A DNA stretch of 21,741 nt from a virus, in IMG/VR virus record IMGVR_UViG_3300035228_001189, positions 1-21,741 of that record. The stretch is one strand, 5' to 3'. The stretch's first letter is position 1, and each line of letters starts with the position of its first letter. The position numbers were made by a program, and so were the translations under genes. Under the pieces are notes generated by a model. That model ran no database searches. It saw nothing but the letters and a program-made list of their open reading frames with translations, and had not been told where the DNA came from. Positions 1-6,944 of the stretch are shown piece by piece.

Positions 1-976
1 CCCACTGATCATTATCATTTTGCCACAGAATAGTGTGGTCAGAGTCTCCTTTCAGGATAACACCACCACCGTTGGCAGAACTATCAGTAGGAGAAGCAGT
101 AGCACCCAGTTCGATGTGCTTGTCATCGACCGAAATTGTCGTCGAGTTGATGGTAGTTGTCGTACCGTTGATTACGAGGTTACCAGTGACGGTAAGACCA
201 GCACCAACTGTCATGCCACCACTCAGGGCAACATCATCCATCGTAGCTTGACCAGTTACATTTGGAGTTACAATGGTAGGAGTTGTAAGGGTAGGATTCG
301 TACCAAAGACCACACCACCAGAACCAGTCTCACCAGTTACAGCAGCACGAAGGTTGTTGCTGGAAGGTGTACCAAGGAACGAAGCAACGCCAGCACCTAG
401 ACCAGAAACACCACTGGAGATTGGAAGACCACTGGCATCCTCAAGGTTGAACGCTGGAGTTGCGTCAGAGAGACCAAGAGTAACCTCTACACCACCGAAA
501 GAAACACTATCACTTACCAACTTAGAATTGGAAATGCTACCTGCTAACTGTTCGTTAGTAATAGTACCAGTCAGATCGGTAGTGGGTAGATCGCCACTAA
601 ATGTTGTTGCGGTAAGTGTACCGCCACTGAAAGTCAGGGTAGAACTATCTTGAAGTTCTCCACCAGTACCCGCAATCACCACACGACCAGAAGTTAGGTC
701 GCTAATCTGTGCACTAGCGGCGGTAAGACCCGCTGACACATTTGCAGTGGTTGCTTTGAGGAAGGTCAGAGTAGAGATACCACTGATCTTCTGATTTGAT
801 GCAGTTACCTCATCATAAGAAAGATCCCCAGTAACTGAGAGATCACCAGCGACCGAAAGGTCACCACGCATGACCACATTGGCCGCAAACGTAGATATGC
901 CAACGTGAGTTGAAAGACCTGCAATTACTTGCTGATTCTTTCCACCAACTTTAGACAGTTCCCTGGCTCTTGACAT
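1..976 (-). CDS. Tail fibre-like virion protein, 3' end cut by window edge
   Basis: At least 325 codons are visible from ATG at 976, open to the left edge, so the C-terminus is missing. The N-terminus (MSRARELSKVGG...) is followed by short repeats of the type GDLSVAGDLSVTGDLS (residues 38-52). Next come a segment around TNEQLAGSISNSKL (141-153), one around GAGVASFLGTPSSNNLRAAV (194-213), and one around GTTTTINSTTISVDDKHIEL (271-290). I know all three from many phage tail-fibre and tail-fibre-like proteins. Residues 87-127 match a stretch of the 1818-residue collar fibre in this window. The protein is Gly/Thr/Ser-rich with no enzymatic motif, as expected for a trimeric fibre shaft; a receptor-binding tip or chaperone would lie beyond the window. 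The gene follows the oxygenase and has its own late-promoter motif and a leader hairpin. I see no strong Shine-Dalgarno sequence. Fibre class is likely; its exact position on the virion is not determinable. Confidence 0.8.
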   Translation of the reverse strand, partial: MSRARELSKVGGKNQQVIAGLSTHVGISTFAANVVMRGDLSVAGDLSVTGDLSYDEVTASNQKISGISTLTFLKATTANVSAGLTAASAQISDLTSGRVVIAGTGGELQDSSTLTFSGGTLTATTFSGDLPTTDLTGTITNEQLAGSISNSKLVSDSVSFGGVEVTLGLSDATPAFNLEDASGLPISSGVSGLGAGVASFLGTPSSNNLRAAVTGETGSGGVVFGTNPTLTTPTIVTPNVTGQATMDDVALSGGMTVGAGLTVTGNLVINGTTTTINSTTISVDDKHIELGATASPTDSSANGGGVILKGDSDHTILWQNDNDQW

Positions 977-983
977 GGCGTAT

Positions 984-1007
984 TATTACACAAATAATTC
1001 TGTAATA
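984..1007 (-). promoter_or_regulatory. 5' leader hairpin of the leftmost fibre gene
   Basis: On the minus strand TATTACA and TGTAATA form a perfect 7-bp stem around a 10-base loop. The hairpin lies between the late-promoter motif (1009-1016) and the ATG at 976, so it would be at the extreme 5' end of the mRNA. It is AT-only except for one pair and has no following T-run, so it is not a convincing terminator. It resembles the leader hairpins of two other fibre genes in this window; function is inference. Confidence 0.4.
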
Positions 1008-1008
1008 G

Positions 1009-1016
1009 TATTTATC
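1009..1016 (-). promoter_or_regulatory. Late promoter motif GATAAATA
   Basis: The minus strand reads GATAAATA, matching the NATAAATA late-promoter core described for T4-like cyanophages (T4: TATAAATA, read by the gp55 late sigma factor). It starts two bases after the oxygenase stop codon and 33 bases before the ATG of the leftmost fibre gene, a distance similar to the other candidates here. Confidence 0.65.
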
Positions 1017-1018
1017 TT

Positions 1019-1834
1019 CTATTTTATCCTAACTCGAAAAGCTACCCTTTGACTCATCTCAGAAGCAGATTGTCTAGGTGGATTTGTTATATGAGTCTGG
1101 TGATGTGGATAAACAATTACTCTACCAGGTCTATTACCTACAATTTGATTTGCCCATCCAATATCAAACTCATGTTTCCAATGTTTAGCCCCAGTATATT
1201 CATTACCATAATATAAAAACTCAGCACCCCAATCAGGTCGCCACTCTCGATTTACAACATATAATACTGTGTAGTATCTATCAGACTTGGGATCAACATC
1301 TGCACTGGAATCTTTATGTATTTGCCCAACGCGGTTACCAATAGGAGATCCTGTAATTGACTCAGCACATCGTGCATTGAAATATGCCTTCCACCCAATC
1401 TGCTTCTGTTCGAGAGGAATATTGTACTTATCACGGAATTGTGTGCCATCCTTGAAGAACTTATGGTAACCAGCTAAACCAGCAATACTTTCAGACAATC
1501 CTTCTACTTCAGCACCACCATCAAATACTTTATCGTTGATTATAGTCCATAAATCATAGATCATAGAATGCCTTGCCTGTAAGGATTCTTCCCCCCATGC
1601 AAATGGATGTCTGTACATTGAAAACCTTAGCAGGTTCAATATACCCATTGGTCCTAAATCTTTGTCCAAAAAGTGACGACTGGATGTTTTACCATCTTGC
1701 GCTGGTATATACTCAGACAAATGCATTTTATTATATCCAATCCACTCTTGATACCAAGATATATTCTGACAATATTCGTAGATATTATCTGCCAGAGTGT
1801 TAGGAATTATACCATCATAATACTTTACAGTCAT
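1019..1834 (-). CDS. 2-oxoglutarate/Fe(II)-dependent oxygenase
   Basis: This 271-residue protein has the core signature of the 2OG-Fe(II) oxygenase superfamily (prolyl-4-hydroxylase-like). The HxD pair is H173-K-D175 in GQIHKDSS, a GGE-like strand follows (WRPDWGAEFLYY, 198-209), and the distal iron ligand is probably H248 in HHQTHITNPP. The 2OG-binding arginine is probably R263 in SQRVAFRVR. The enzyme would couple decarboxylation of 2-oxoglutarate to hydroxylation of a substrate that the sequence does not reveal. The N-terminal 150 residues are not similar to anything I recognise but look like a full globular domain, so the gene seems intact. It starts 5 bases after the 690-residue fibre stop, and GAGG (1845-1848) sits 10 bases before the ATG. 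Similar genes are common in cyanophages. Lying between two fibre genes, it may modify a fibre or baseplate protein, but small-molecule or nucleic-acid substrates are possible. Confidence 0.85.
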   Translation of the reverse strand: MTVKYYDGIIPNTLADNIYEYCQNISWYQEWIGYNKMHLSEYIPAQDGKTSSRHFLDKDLGPMGILNLLRFSMYRHPFAWGEESLQARHSMIYDLWTIINDKVFDGGAEVEGLSESIAGLAGYHKFFKDGTQFRDKYNIPLEQKQIGWKAYFNARCAESITGSPIGNRVGQIHKDSSADVDPKSDRYYTVLYVVNREWRPDWGAEFLYYGNEYTGAKHWKHEFDIGWANQIVGNRPGRVIVYPHHQTHITNPPRQSASEMSQRVAFRVRIK

Positions 1835-1839
1835 TCAAT

Positions 1840-3912
1840 TCATACCTCAGTTAGAGCAATCTTATATTTCTTACCTGTGATATTATTGATCATATAGATG
1901 TTATCAGCACCTTCTTGTAACGTCCAGTTACCCTCTGTACCATCTACATCATTACCACCTGAACCAACATTGCTAAAGTGCATGTCAGAGGTATAGACAT
2001 TTGCCCATCGGGAACCAATTGCACCTAGATCACGTGTATTATTAGCATCTGGCAGCATATTACCATTCAAGGTAATATCAGAAACGCTAATACTGGGGGT
2101 GCCAGCCAAACCAGTGGAGGTACCGGTCAAAGTACCGCTAAAGTTTACTGATGTTAGAAGATTTGTGCCTGGATTGTATTGAAGACTGGTATCGGTTCTA
2201 ATAGTTTCTAACCCAGTATTTGAGTCAACAAAACACATAAAATGCTGAGCATTTGTGGTATTTGTTTCTGTTATGGTAACTGTGTTACCAGCAATATTGG
2301 TTAGATTAGAACCATCACCATGGAAAAAAGATGCAGTAACAATACCAACGGTATTGACATTCTGACTAATAGCACCTTGGGTATCACCAACAATAATGTC
2401 ACCATTCTTGGTGGGGAGGACAGCAGTTACGTTACCACTATACTCAGAGTGTGGTGCTGCCTGTACTCTAGTATAATGAGCGTTGTTTACCTCACAGTAG
2501 TAATCAATACGAGCGGGAGTGCCATCACTACTACGAATCTCAAGCAGATTGGTTACTGTAGAGACACCAGCAGCATTGATTGTTCCAGTAACATTACCAG
2601 TTAGAGGACCTTTGAACTCGGATGCCTCTATATCACCAGTGACTTGAGCACCAGTATTGGTTGTTCTGAGTCTAGAAACGGCATTATAATAAAGGTCTAC
2701 ACCTGCATTCTGTAAGAAACTAGCAGCAGTTTCAGTGCCATTTGCATGTATAAAAACACTCTTGCCTTTTATGTAGAGATCCTCATTAGTACCAGCATCA
2801 ATAAGGCTATCAGATCCATCAAAATAGATATCTAAATCATTACTACCAAAGATTAGTTTATTACTACCACTAATTTCAACATTCCCATTATGTGTAGTGA
2901 CACCACTAACAACCAAGTTAGTACTATTCAGAGATGTTGCTGTAGAAACACCAGGTGCATTCAGGTTACCATCAAATCCAAATGATCCAGCAGGTGCTAC
3001 GAAACCTGAGTTTGTGGTAACAATACCAGTGATCATCAGGGTTGTTCCCATCAACTGGGAAATCGTAGAGACACCACTAGAATTGAGGTTACCATCAATA
3101 GATTTTGTGGCAGTAACAAAACCAGCATTCACATCACCAGTTACGTTACCAGTTACATCACCAACTACATTACCAGTAAGATTACCATATAAGTTAGTGG
3201 CAGTTACTGCCGTACCTGCTAAGTTACCCTTGAACTGTACACCAGCAGTAACAATACCAGCAGCATTTACATTATCAAACTCTCCTGTTACACCAATAGA
3301 AGCAATACCAACCGTTACCTGACTTACAGTAAGACCAGCACCAATGCGGAAGGTAGAAACATTTCCAAATGCTTCAGTACCATCAGCATTCTGCATGGTA
3401 GATGTAGCATCTGCCGCTGAGAATATAGTTACAACACCGGCTCTACCAGGTTCAGGGAAGAATGATAAACCAGCACCCACCTTGATAGTGGTAATACCAG
3501 TTGCACGTACAAATTCGTCAGCGTCTGCAATACTAAGAGTTGTTTTCTCTACAAATACGGTGGCAACACCAACCTCAATGCCACCAAAAGTTTGTTTGGT
3601 TTGTTCAACATTGACACCATTACCAATAAAGTTGAATCTAGTAATAGATCCAGCATATCCTGTTGGAGTAATACTCTCATCAGATACTGTCAATCCTGAG
3701 GCAGTACCAGAAGGAGATCCACTCGGTTCTGCCCAATATCTTTCGCCAGTAACAGTACCATAGAGGACATAGTTATTGTCCGATGGCAAACCGAGGTTAG
3801 GTTCCGCTTCATCCACTCCAAGGAAGGATGGAAACCCAGGAGTTTGTTGACGTTCTGTAGAAAGTCCTGCGTAGGAGGTAACACCTACTCGACCAGACAA
3901 TAATCTTGGCAT
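1840..3912 (-). CDS. Modular tail fibre protein, 690 aa
   Basis: This is a Gly/Thr/Asn/Val-rich fibre without cysteine clusters or enzymatic motifs. The N-terminal ~60 residues (MPRLLSGRVGVTSYAGLS...) probably form the attachment part. Residues ~205-545 carry degenerate repeats of about 40 residues built on G-(I/V)-V-T-A / F-x-G-N-L / G-V-S-T / V-x-G-(I/V)-T-T. A run of four-residue repeats GN(L/V)(T/V)GD (240-262) suits a beta-helical or triple beta-spiral shaft. The C-terminus (626-690) holds DLGAIGSRWANVYTSDMHFS and a WTLQEG...IYMINN...KKYKIALTEV ending, which I recognise from the ends of other cyanophage fibres. It starts one base after the 112-residue gene stop and is followed closely by the oxygenase, so these genes are probably co-transcribed. 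Which fibre it builds cannot be told. Confidence 0.8.
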   Translation of the reverse strand: MPRLLSGRVGVTSYAGLSTERQQTPGFPSFLGVDEAEPNLGLPSDNNYVLYGTVTGERYWAEPSGSPSGTASGLTVSDESITPTGYAGSITRFNFIGNGVNVEQTKQTFGGIEVGVATVFVEKTTLSIADADEFVRATGITTIKVGAGLSFFPEPGRAGVVTIFSAADATSTMQNADGTEAFGNVSTFRIGAGLTVSQVTVGIASIGVTGEFDNVNAAGIVTAGVQFKGNLAGTAVTATNLYGNLTGNVVGDVTGNVTGDVNAGFVTATKSIDGNLNSSGVSTISQLMGTTLMITGIVTTNSGFVAPAGSFGFDGNLNAPGVSTATSLNSTNLVVSGVTTHNGNVEISGSNKLIFGSNDLDIYFDGSDSLIDAGTNEDLYIKGKSVFIHANGTETAASFLQNAGVDLYYNAVSRLRTTNTGAQVTGDIEASEFKGPLTGNVTGTINAAGVSTVTNLLEIRSSDGTPARIDYYCEVNNAHYTRVQAAPHSEYSGNVTAVLPTKNGDIIVGDTQGAISQNVNTVGIVTASFFHGDGSNLTNIAGNTVTITETNTTNAQHFMCFVDSNTGLETIRTDTSLQYNPGTNLLTSVNFSGTLTGTSTGLAGTPSISVSDITLNGNMLPDANNTRDLGAIGSRWANVYTSDMHFSNVGSGGNDVDGTEGNWTLQEGADNIYMINNITGKKYKIALTEV
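3127..3195 (-). repeat. Tetrapeptide-coding tandem repeat in fibre shaft
   Basis: About five imperfect 12-base units encode GNLT-GNVV-GDVT-GNVT-GDVN inside the 690-residue fibre (residues 240-262). The units differ at the DNA level, so this is an old, diverged protein repeat rather than a fresh microsatellite. Confidence 0.6.
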
Positions 3913-3913
3913 C

Positions 3914-4252
3914 TTACTTGGCGTTTTCTAGAATAGAAATAATACACTTCATAGTGTTATTTTGATCTCCCTCAATTTTGAGGATGTCACCCGTCTCCAT
4001 GACAAGACGACCGTCAATAAATGACATGGCATCTTGATGGGGAACACGTGCAGAACGTACTAGTTCAGTATCAACGGTGTCTCTACTGTGCTTTACAGTA
4101 AAAGAAGTTACAGAAGATCCTTGACCAACGTTAGAAACGTTGCCATAAATCACCAGAGCAGCAACACCAGGAGGGCAAGTATAAATGCCAACGGCTGCAT
4201 CAGTGATAGTATGCGTGATCGTTCTGAATTTATTGAGTGGAATTGCAGCCAT
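3914..4252 (-). CDS. Small beta-rich virion protein, 112 aa
   Basis: A compact protein predicted by its alternating pattern to be mostly beta strands, with a C-terminal part METGDILKIEGDQ...CIISILENAK. This pattern is known to me from small structural proteins encoded beside fibre genes in cyanophages; no catalytic motif is visible. The start at 4252 is one base after the stop of the 885-residue gene. A strong AGGAGG (4264-4269) lies inside the last codons of that gene, so translation is probably coupled. The 690-residue fibre follows one base later. A role as connector, fibre-joint or trimeric plug protein is plausible, but I cannot assign one. Confidence 0.7.
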   Translation of the reverse strand: MAAIPLNKFRTITHTITDAAVGIYTCPPGVAALVIYGNVSNVGQGSSVTSFTVKHSRDTVDTELVRSARVPHQDAMSFIDGRLVMETGDILKIEGDQNNTMKCIISILENAK

Positions 4253-4253
4253 T

Positions 4254-6911
4254 TTACATCTGTCCTCCTAAGGAAATAATCAGCGGCGTGAGTGTTGCTT
4301 GGATACTTTTATTGAAAGCGTCTCCTGTGATGGTACCTGTCTGTTGATTGATAGTAAATCCATCTCCAACTTTTAGGTTACCTCTTTCGTCAGTGGACGT
4401 GTAAACAACTCTACCTCCACCTTCAGAAACAGTCTCATTTTCTGGGATCGTAACACCACCATTTCTGGGAAGTGCGTTGGCAATGGTAAGACCAGCACCA
4501 ACAAATTCAAAAGTGTACGATGATGCCAGGATCAGTGATTGTCTCTGGAAAGGAACTGCTGATCCAAGACCAACTGTTGCCGGTAGGTTTTGGTCAATAG
4601 TAATCGTCGAAACGCCAGCAGTTACCGGCGTAGCAGTATTTATGGTAAAGTAAGCAGGTCCAATCTCAGAATCAGCAGCAGCAGTCGTTCCTGAGTTAGG
4701 AGATGCAATCTGCACTGCTGGTGCACTGCGATACTGATTACCTGTTGCGAAGATATTGACTTCAGTAACTTTACCAAATCCATTGACAACTGACACACCC
4801 TCAGCAGTTGCACCGTTCGGTCCAGTAGGACCTCCAATGGTAACCTTAGGAGGATTAGAAGAAGTATAACCACTACCAGCGTTGGTTACGTTGATCTTGA
4901 TAACTTCATTGAACAATTCTCCTAGGTAAAGCACCTGACCAGAATAAGGACGTTCAGTAAGACCAGATACTACAATAGTATTATCTTCCTCAATCGCATC
5001 TTCTGCCAGTGTGCCAGAGTTTGTGACAGTACCCACACCGGATGCTACAATACCAAAGGTACCGAACGATGCGTTAGAGTTGTTCAGGTCACACTGACCA
5101 CCACTGACGCAAGAGATAGCGTACTCATCACACACAGTGAAGATAGACACCAACTGTGCATAACCATCGTTGGAGATCGTAACACCGATACCACCCTGAT
5201 TATACTGAGTATATGAATCAACCACCATGGACTTGGTACCATCAGCATGGTTACCATTGATCCTCATGCCAATGCTGTCAGGAACAAAGTTGGTACAGTT
5301 CCTAACATATGGCGACTGAGTGATGATACCAGCAATTCTTGCATGACTACCAGCATCACCTATATTGATTGTAAAGGTATCAGTGGTAACAGCACTAATT
5401 GCAGTCATGATACCCGCAACATAATCTGTAGCACGGGGATACTTGTGGTCAGTTGCGAAATTGTCCGCCTCACACTTGAATGTCAGACTAGACGTGACAA
5501 TACCTACACTGTCACTGACGCTGAGACCATGACTTGCTACTGTAACAGTGCTAACACCACTAATAGGATCATACAAGAACCCAGTAGGTGTCAAGGATGA
5601 ACCAGTGTGCCAGTTAGGTCCAATCTTGATACTATTGACACTCTTGACAACACCGACGCTCAATGTGATAGTGTCAGTGGTGACCGAATCAATATCTACA
5701 AAAGTATTATATGCAGGGTCACCTGATCTAGGATATGCTACCTGCTTATTATGGTTGTCAGAGTCGCAAGTGAAGGTCAGTGCTCCGTTAGCGATCTTGA
5801 TCCGATCAGTATCGGCGACACCATGACCAGCACTGGTAATGACTAATAAACCAGAAATAGGACTGTATGTAGCGGCAGTTACAGTTTTCTGAGCACTACT
5901 AGACTCTACTGTAAATGCATTAGAAACAGTGCCACCAACATAGATGTGAGTGCCATTGTCGCGGTTGAATTTATGACGGTTTACTACACCTTCAGGTGGA
6001 AACGTAATCATTGCACCAGTGTTGGCAGCACCAACAAAGGACATGTTTTGAATCAGAGCACCATTGTGAACTTGGAAAAGATCCTGACTTACGTTGTTAG
6101 GAATAATCTGGGTGTTACGAAGATCATCTCCATCGATTGTAACATTACGAGGAACAAAGATTGGATTGTTCTCACGATAGATACCACCAGCAACCCTAAT
6201 CACATCACCAGCACCTGCAATCGCAGTGGTTGCTTTGATAGTACGCTTGGAACTACTTAGAGTTCTACCATCATTAGCATCATCACCGTCTTCAGTAACA
6301 TAGAATACGTTTAGTGTGGAAGCACCAGCACCAACCCATTGTAGTTTACCAGAAGAAGTTGCTGCAAGAATAGAAGATGCAGATCCAACAGTACTATTAG
6401 AATCCCTCCATACACCAGAGGCACGAGTCTCTGTAACAATATCTAATGCATATTCAGGTTGTGTGCTACCAACACCAACCCTAGTATTATCTTCTCGATA
6501 GGTGAGTTTTGGGGAACCACCAAACTTACCATTTGCTTTCTTATATTGTACTTCGTAGGTCTTTCCAGCGGCATCAGTCTCAATCTCAGCAAGATCAGTC
6601 CAAGAAACAGCAGTTCCAACACTAATCAGTGCTTGACCAGAGGTACCAGCACTTTCATTTACATCATAAAATTTCTTTCTTACGATTAGATCTTTATTGA
6701 AATCAACATCTTTACCAGGTTGAGTTGACCCGATACCAACTTGACCAGCGGCAACAATGCCATCAAAGTTTGCTGTAGGTTGAACATCTAAACCGTAAGC
6801 GGGATTGGTTTTACCAATACCCGTACGGTTATTATCAGCATCAACAACTAATGCGCTGTCGCCAACCTCAAGTCCCTTCTCAATGCCAAATTTCTTGTTT
6901 ACCGCAGCCAT
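4254..6911 (-). CDS. Beta-helix virion protein (fibre/baseplate appendage), 885 aa
   Basis: The N-terminal ~190 residues contain repeats of the phage fibre type (TGIGKTNPAYGLDV, VGIGSTQPG, VGVGSTQPEYALDI). Residues ~203-340 begin with FYVTEDGDDANDGRTLSSSK, the usual start of pectin-lyase-like parallel beta-helices, and continue with helix rungs. Residues 347-424 and 445-522 are two copies of one module. The beta-helix resumes at ~530-620 (SPYVRNC, NHADGTKSMVV, NNSNASFG), followed by two GxGY-type units (673-740). The last module (788-864) contains TFEFVGAG and RVVYTSTDERG. The 530-620 and 788-864 parts match the 1818-residue protein encoded just upstream, so the two are paralogues. No polysaccharide-lyase active site can be identified. 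A late-promoter motif and a leader hairpin containing the Shine-Dalgarno sequence precede the ATG. Confidence 0.8.
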   Translation of the reverse strand: MAAVNKKFGIEKGLEVGDSALVVDADNNRTGIGKTNPAYGLDVQPTANFDGIVAAGQVGIGSTQPGKDVDFNKDLIVRKKFYDVNESAGTSGQALISVGTAVSWTDLAEIETDAAGKTYEVQYKKANGKFGGSPKLTYREDNTRVGVGSTQPEYALDIVTETRASGVWRDSNSTVGSASSILAATSSGKLQWVGAGASTLNVFYVTEDGDDANDGRTLSSSKRTIKATTAIAGAGDVIRVAGGIYRENNPIFVPRNVTIDGDDLRNTQIIPNNVSQDLFQVHNGALIQNMSFVGAANTGAMITFPPEGVVNRHKFNRDNGTHIYVGGTVSNAFTVESSSAQKTVTAATYSPISGLLVITSAGHGVADTDRIKIANGALTFTCDSDNHNKQVAYPRSGDPAYNTFVDIDSVTTDTITLSVGVVKSVNSIKIGPNWHTGSSLTPTGFLYDPISGVSTVTVASHGLSVSDSVGIVTSSLTFKCEADNFATDHKYPRATDYVAGIMTAISAVTTDTFTINIGDAGSHARIAGIITQSPYVRNCTNFVPDSIGMRINGNHADGTKSMVVDSYTQYNQGGIGVTISNDGYAQLVSIFTVCDEYAISCVSGGQCDLNNSNASFGTFGIVASGVGTVTNSGTLAEDAIEEDNTIVVSGLTERPYSGQVLYLGELFNEVIKINVTNAGSGYTSSNPPKVTIGGPTGPNGATAEGVSVVNGFGKVTEVNIFATGNQYRSAPAVQIASPNSGTTAAADSEIGPAYFTINTATPVTAGVSTITIDQNLPATVGLGSAVPFQRQSLILASSYTFEFVGAGLTIANALPRNGGVTIPENETVSEGGGRVVYTSTDERGNLKVGDGFTINQQTGTITGDAFNKSIQATLTPLIISLGGQM
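4637..4644 (-). promoter_or_regulatory. Possible internal late promoter CATAAATA
   Basis: The minus strand reads CATAAATA inside the 885-residue gene, 385 bases before the start of the 112-residue gene. It fits NATAAATA but sits far from a start codon and its bases are explained by codons, so it may be chance. If real, it would supply extra mRNA for the 112-residue, 690-residue and oxygenase genes. Confidence 0.2.
5346..5579 (-). repeat. Second copy of internal 78-residue module
   Basis: Residues ~445-522 of the 885-residue protein. They share with residues ~347-424 the ordered landmarks Y-x-P/D-P-I-S-G, HG, D-x(2)-x-I, LTF-x-C, DN, YPR, and VTTDT-(I/F)-T. The copies have diverged at the DNA level. 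Confidence 0.65.
5640..5873 (-). repeat. First copy of internal 78-residue module
   Basis: Residues ~347-424 of the 885-residue protein (TYSPISG ... HG ... LTFTCDSDN ... YPR ... VTTDTITLSVG). About 20 residues separate it from the second copy. Both interrupt the beta-helix, so they probably form side domains. Confidence 0.65.
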
Positions 6912-6933
6912 TTACAACAAGACTCCTTTGTAA
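6912..6933 (-). promoter_or_regulatory. 5' leader hairpin with Shine-Dalgarno in the loop
   Basis: On the minus strand TTACAA and TTGTAA form a perfect 6-bp stem around the 10-base loop AGGAGTCTTG. The Shine-Dalgarno AGGAG (6923-6927) is at the 5' side of the loop and the ATG at 6911 follows the stem directly. The linear distance from Shine-Dalgarno to start is 11 bases. The hairpin could present the ribosome-binding site or block the start codon; direction of effect is not known. Confidence 0.45.
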
Positions 6934-6936
6934 GAG

Positions 6937-6944
6937 TATTTATC
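6937..6944 (-). promoter_or_regulatory. Late promoter motif GATAAATA
   Basis: GATAAATA on the minus strand overlaps the tandem stop codons TGA TAA of the 1818-residue gene and lies 26 bases before the ATG of the 885-residue gene. It matches the NATAAATA late core of T4-like cyanophages. Confidence 0.65.

Noticed and set aside
984-1007. Rho-independent terminator after the oxygenase gene
   Set aside because: The stem is AT-rich and no T-run follows; it lies downstream of a promoter motif, so a leader structure is the better reading.
3127-3195. Possible CRISPR or microsatellite-like array
   Set aside because: The 12-base units are imperfect, without spacers, and encode a regular fibre tetrapeptide repeat.
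2897-3763. Plus-strand open frames of ~140 codons opposite the 690-residue fibre
   Set aside because: Repetitive Gly/Thr/Val codons of fibre genes give Pro/Thr/Val-rich frames on the other strand; the products look like shadows with no recognisable domain.
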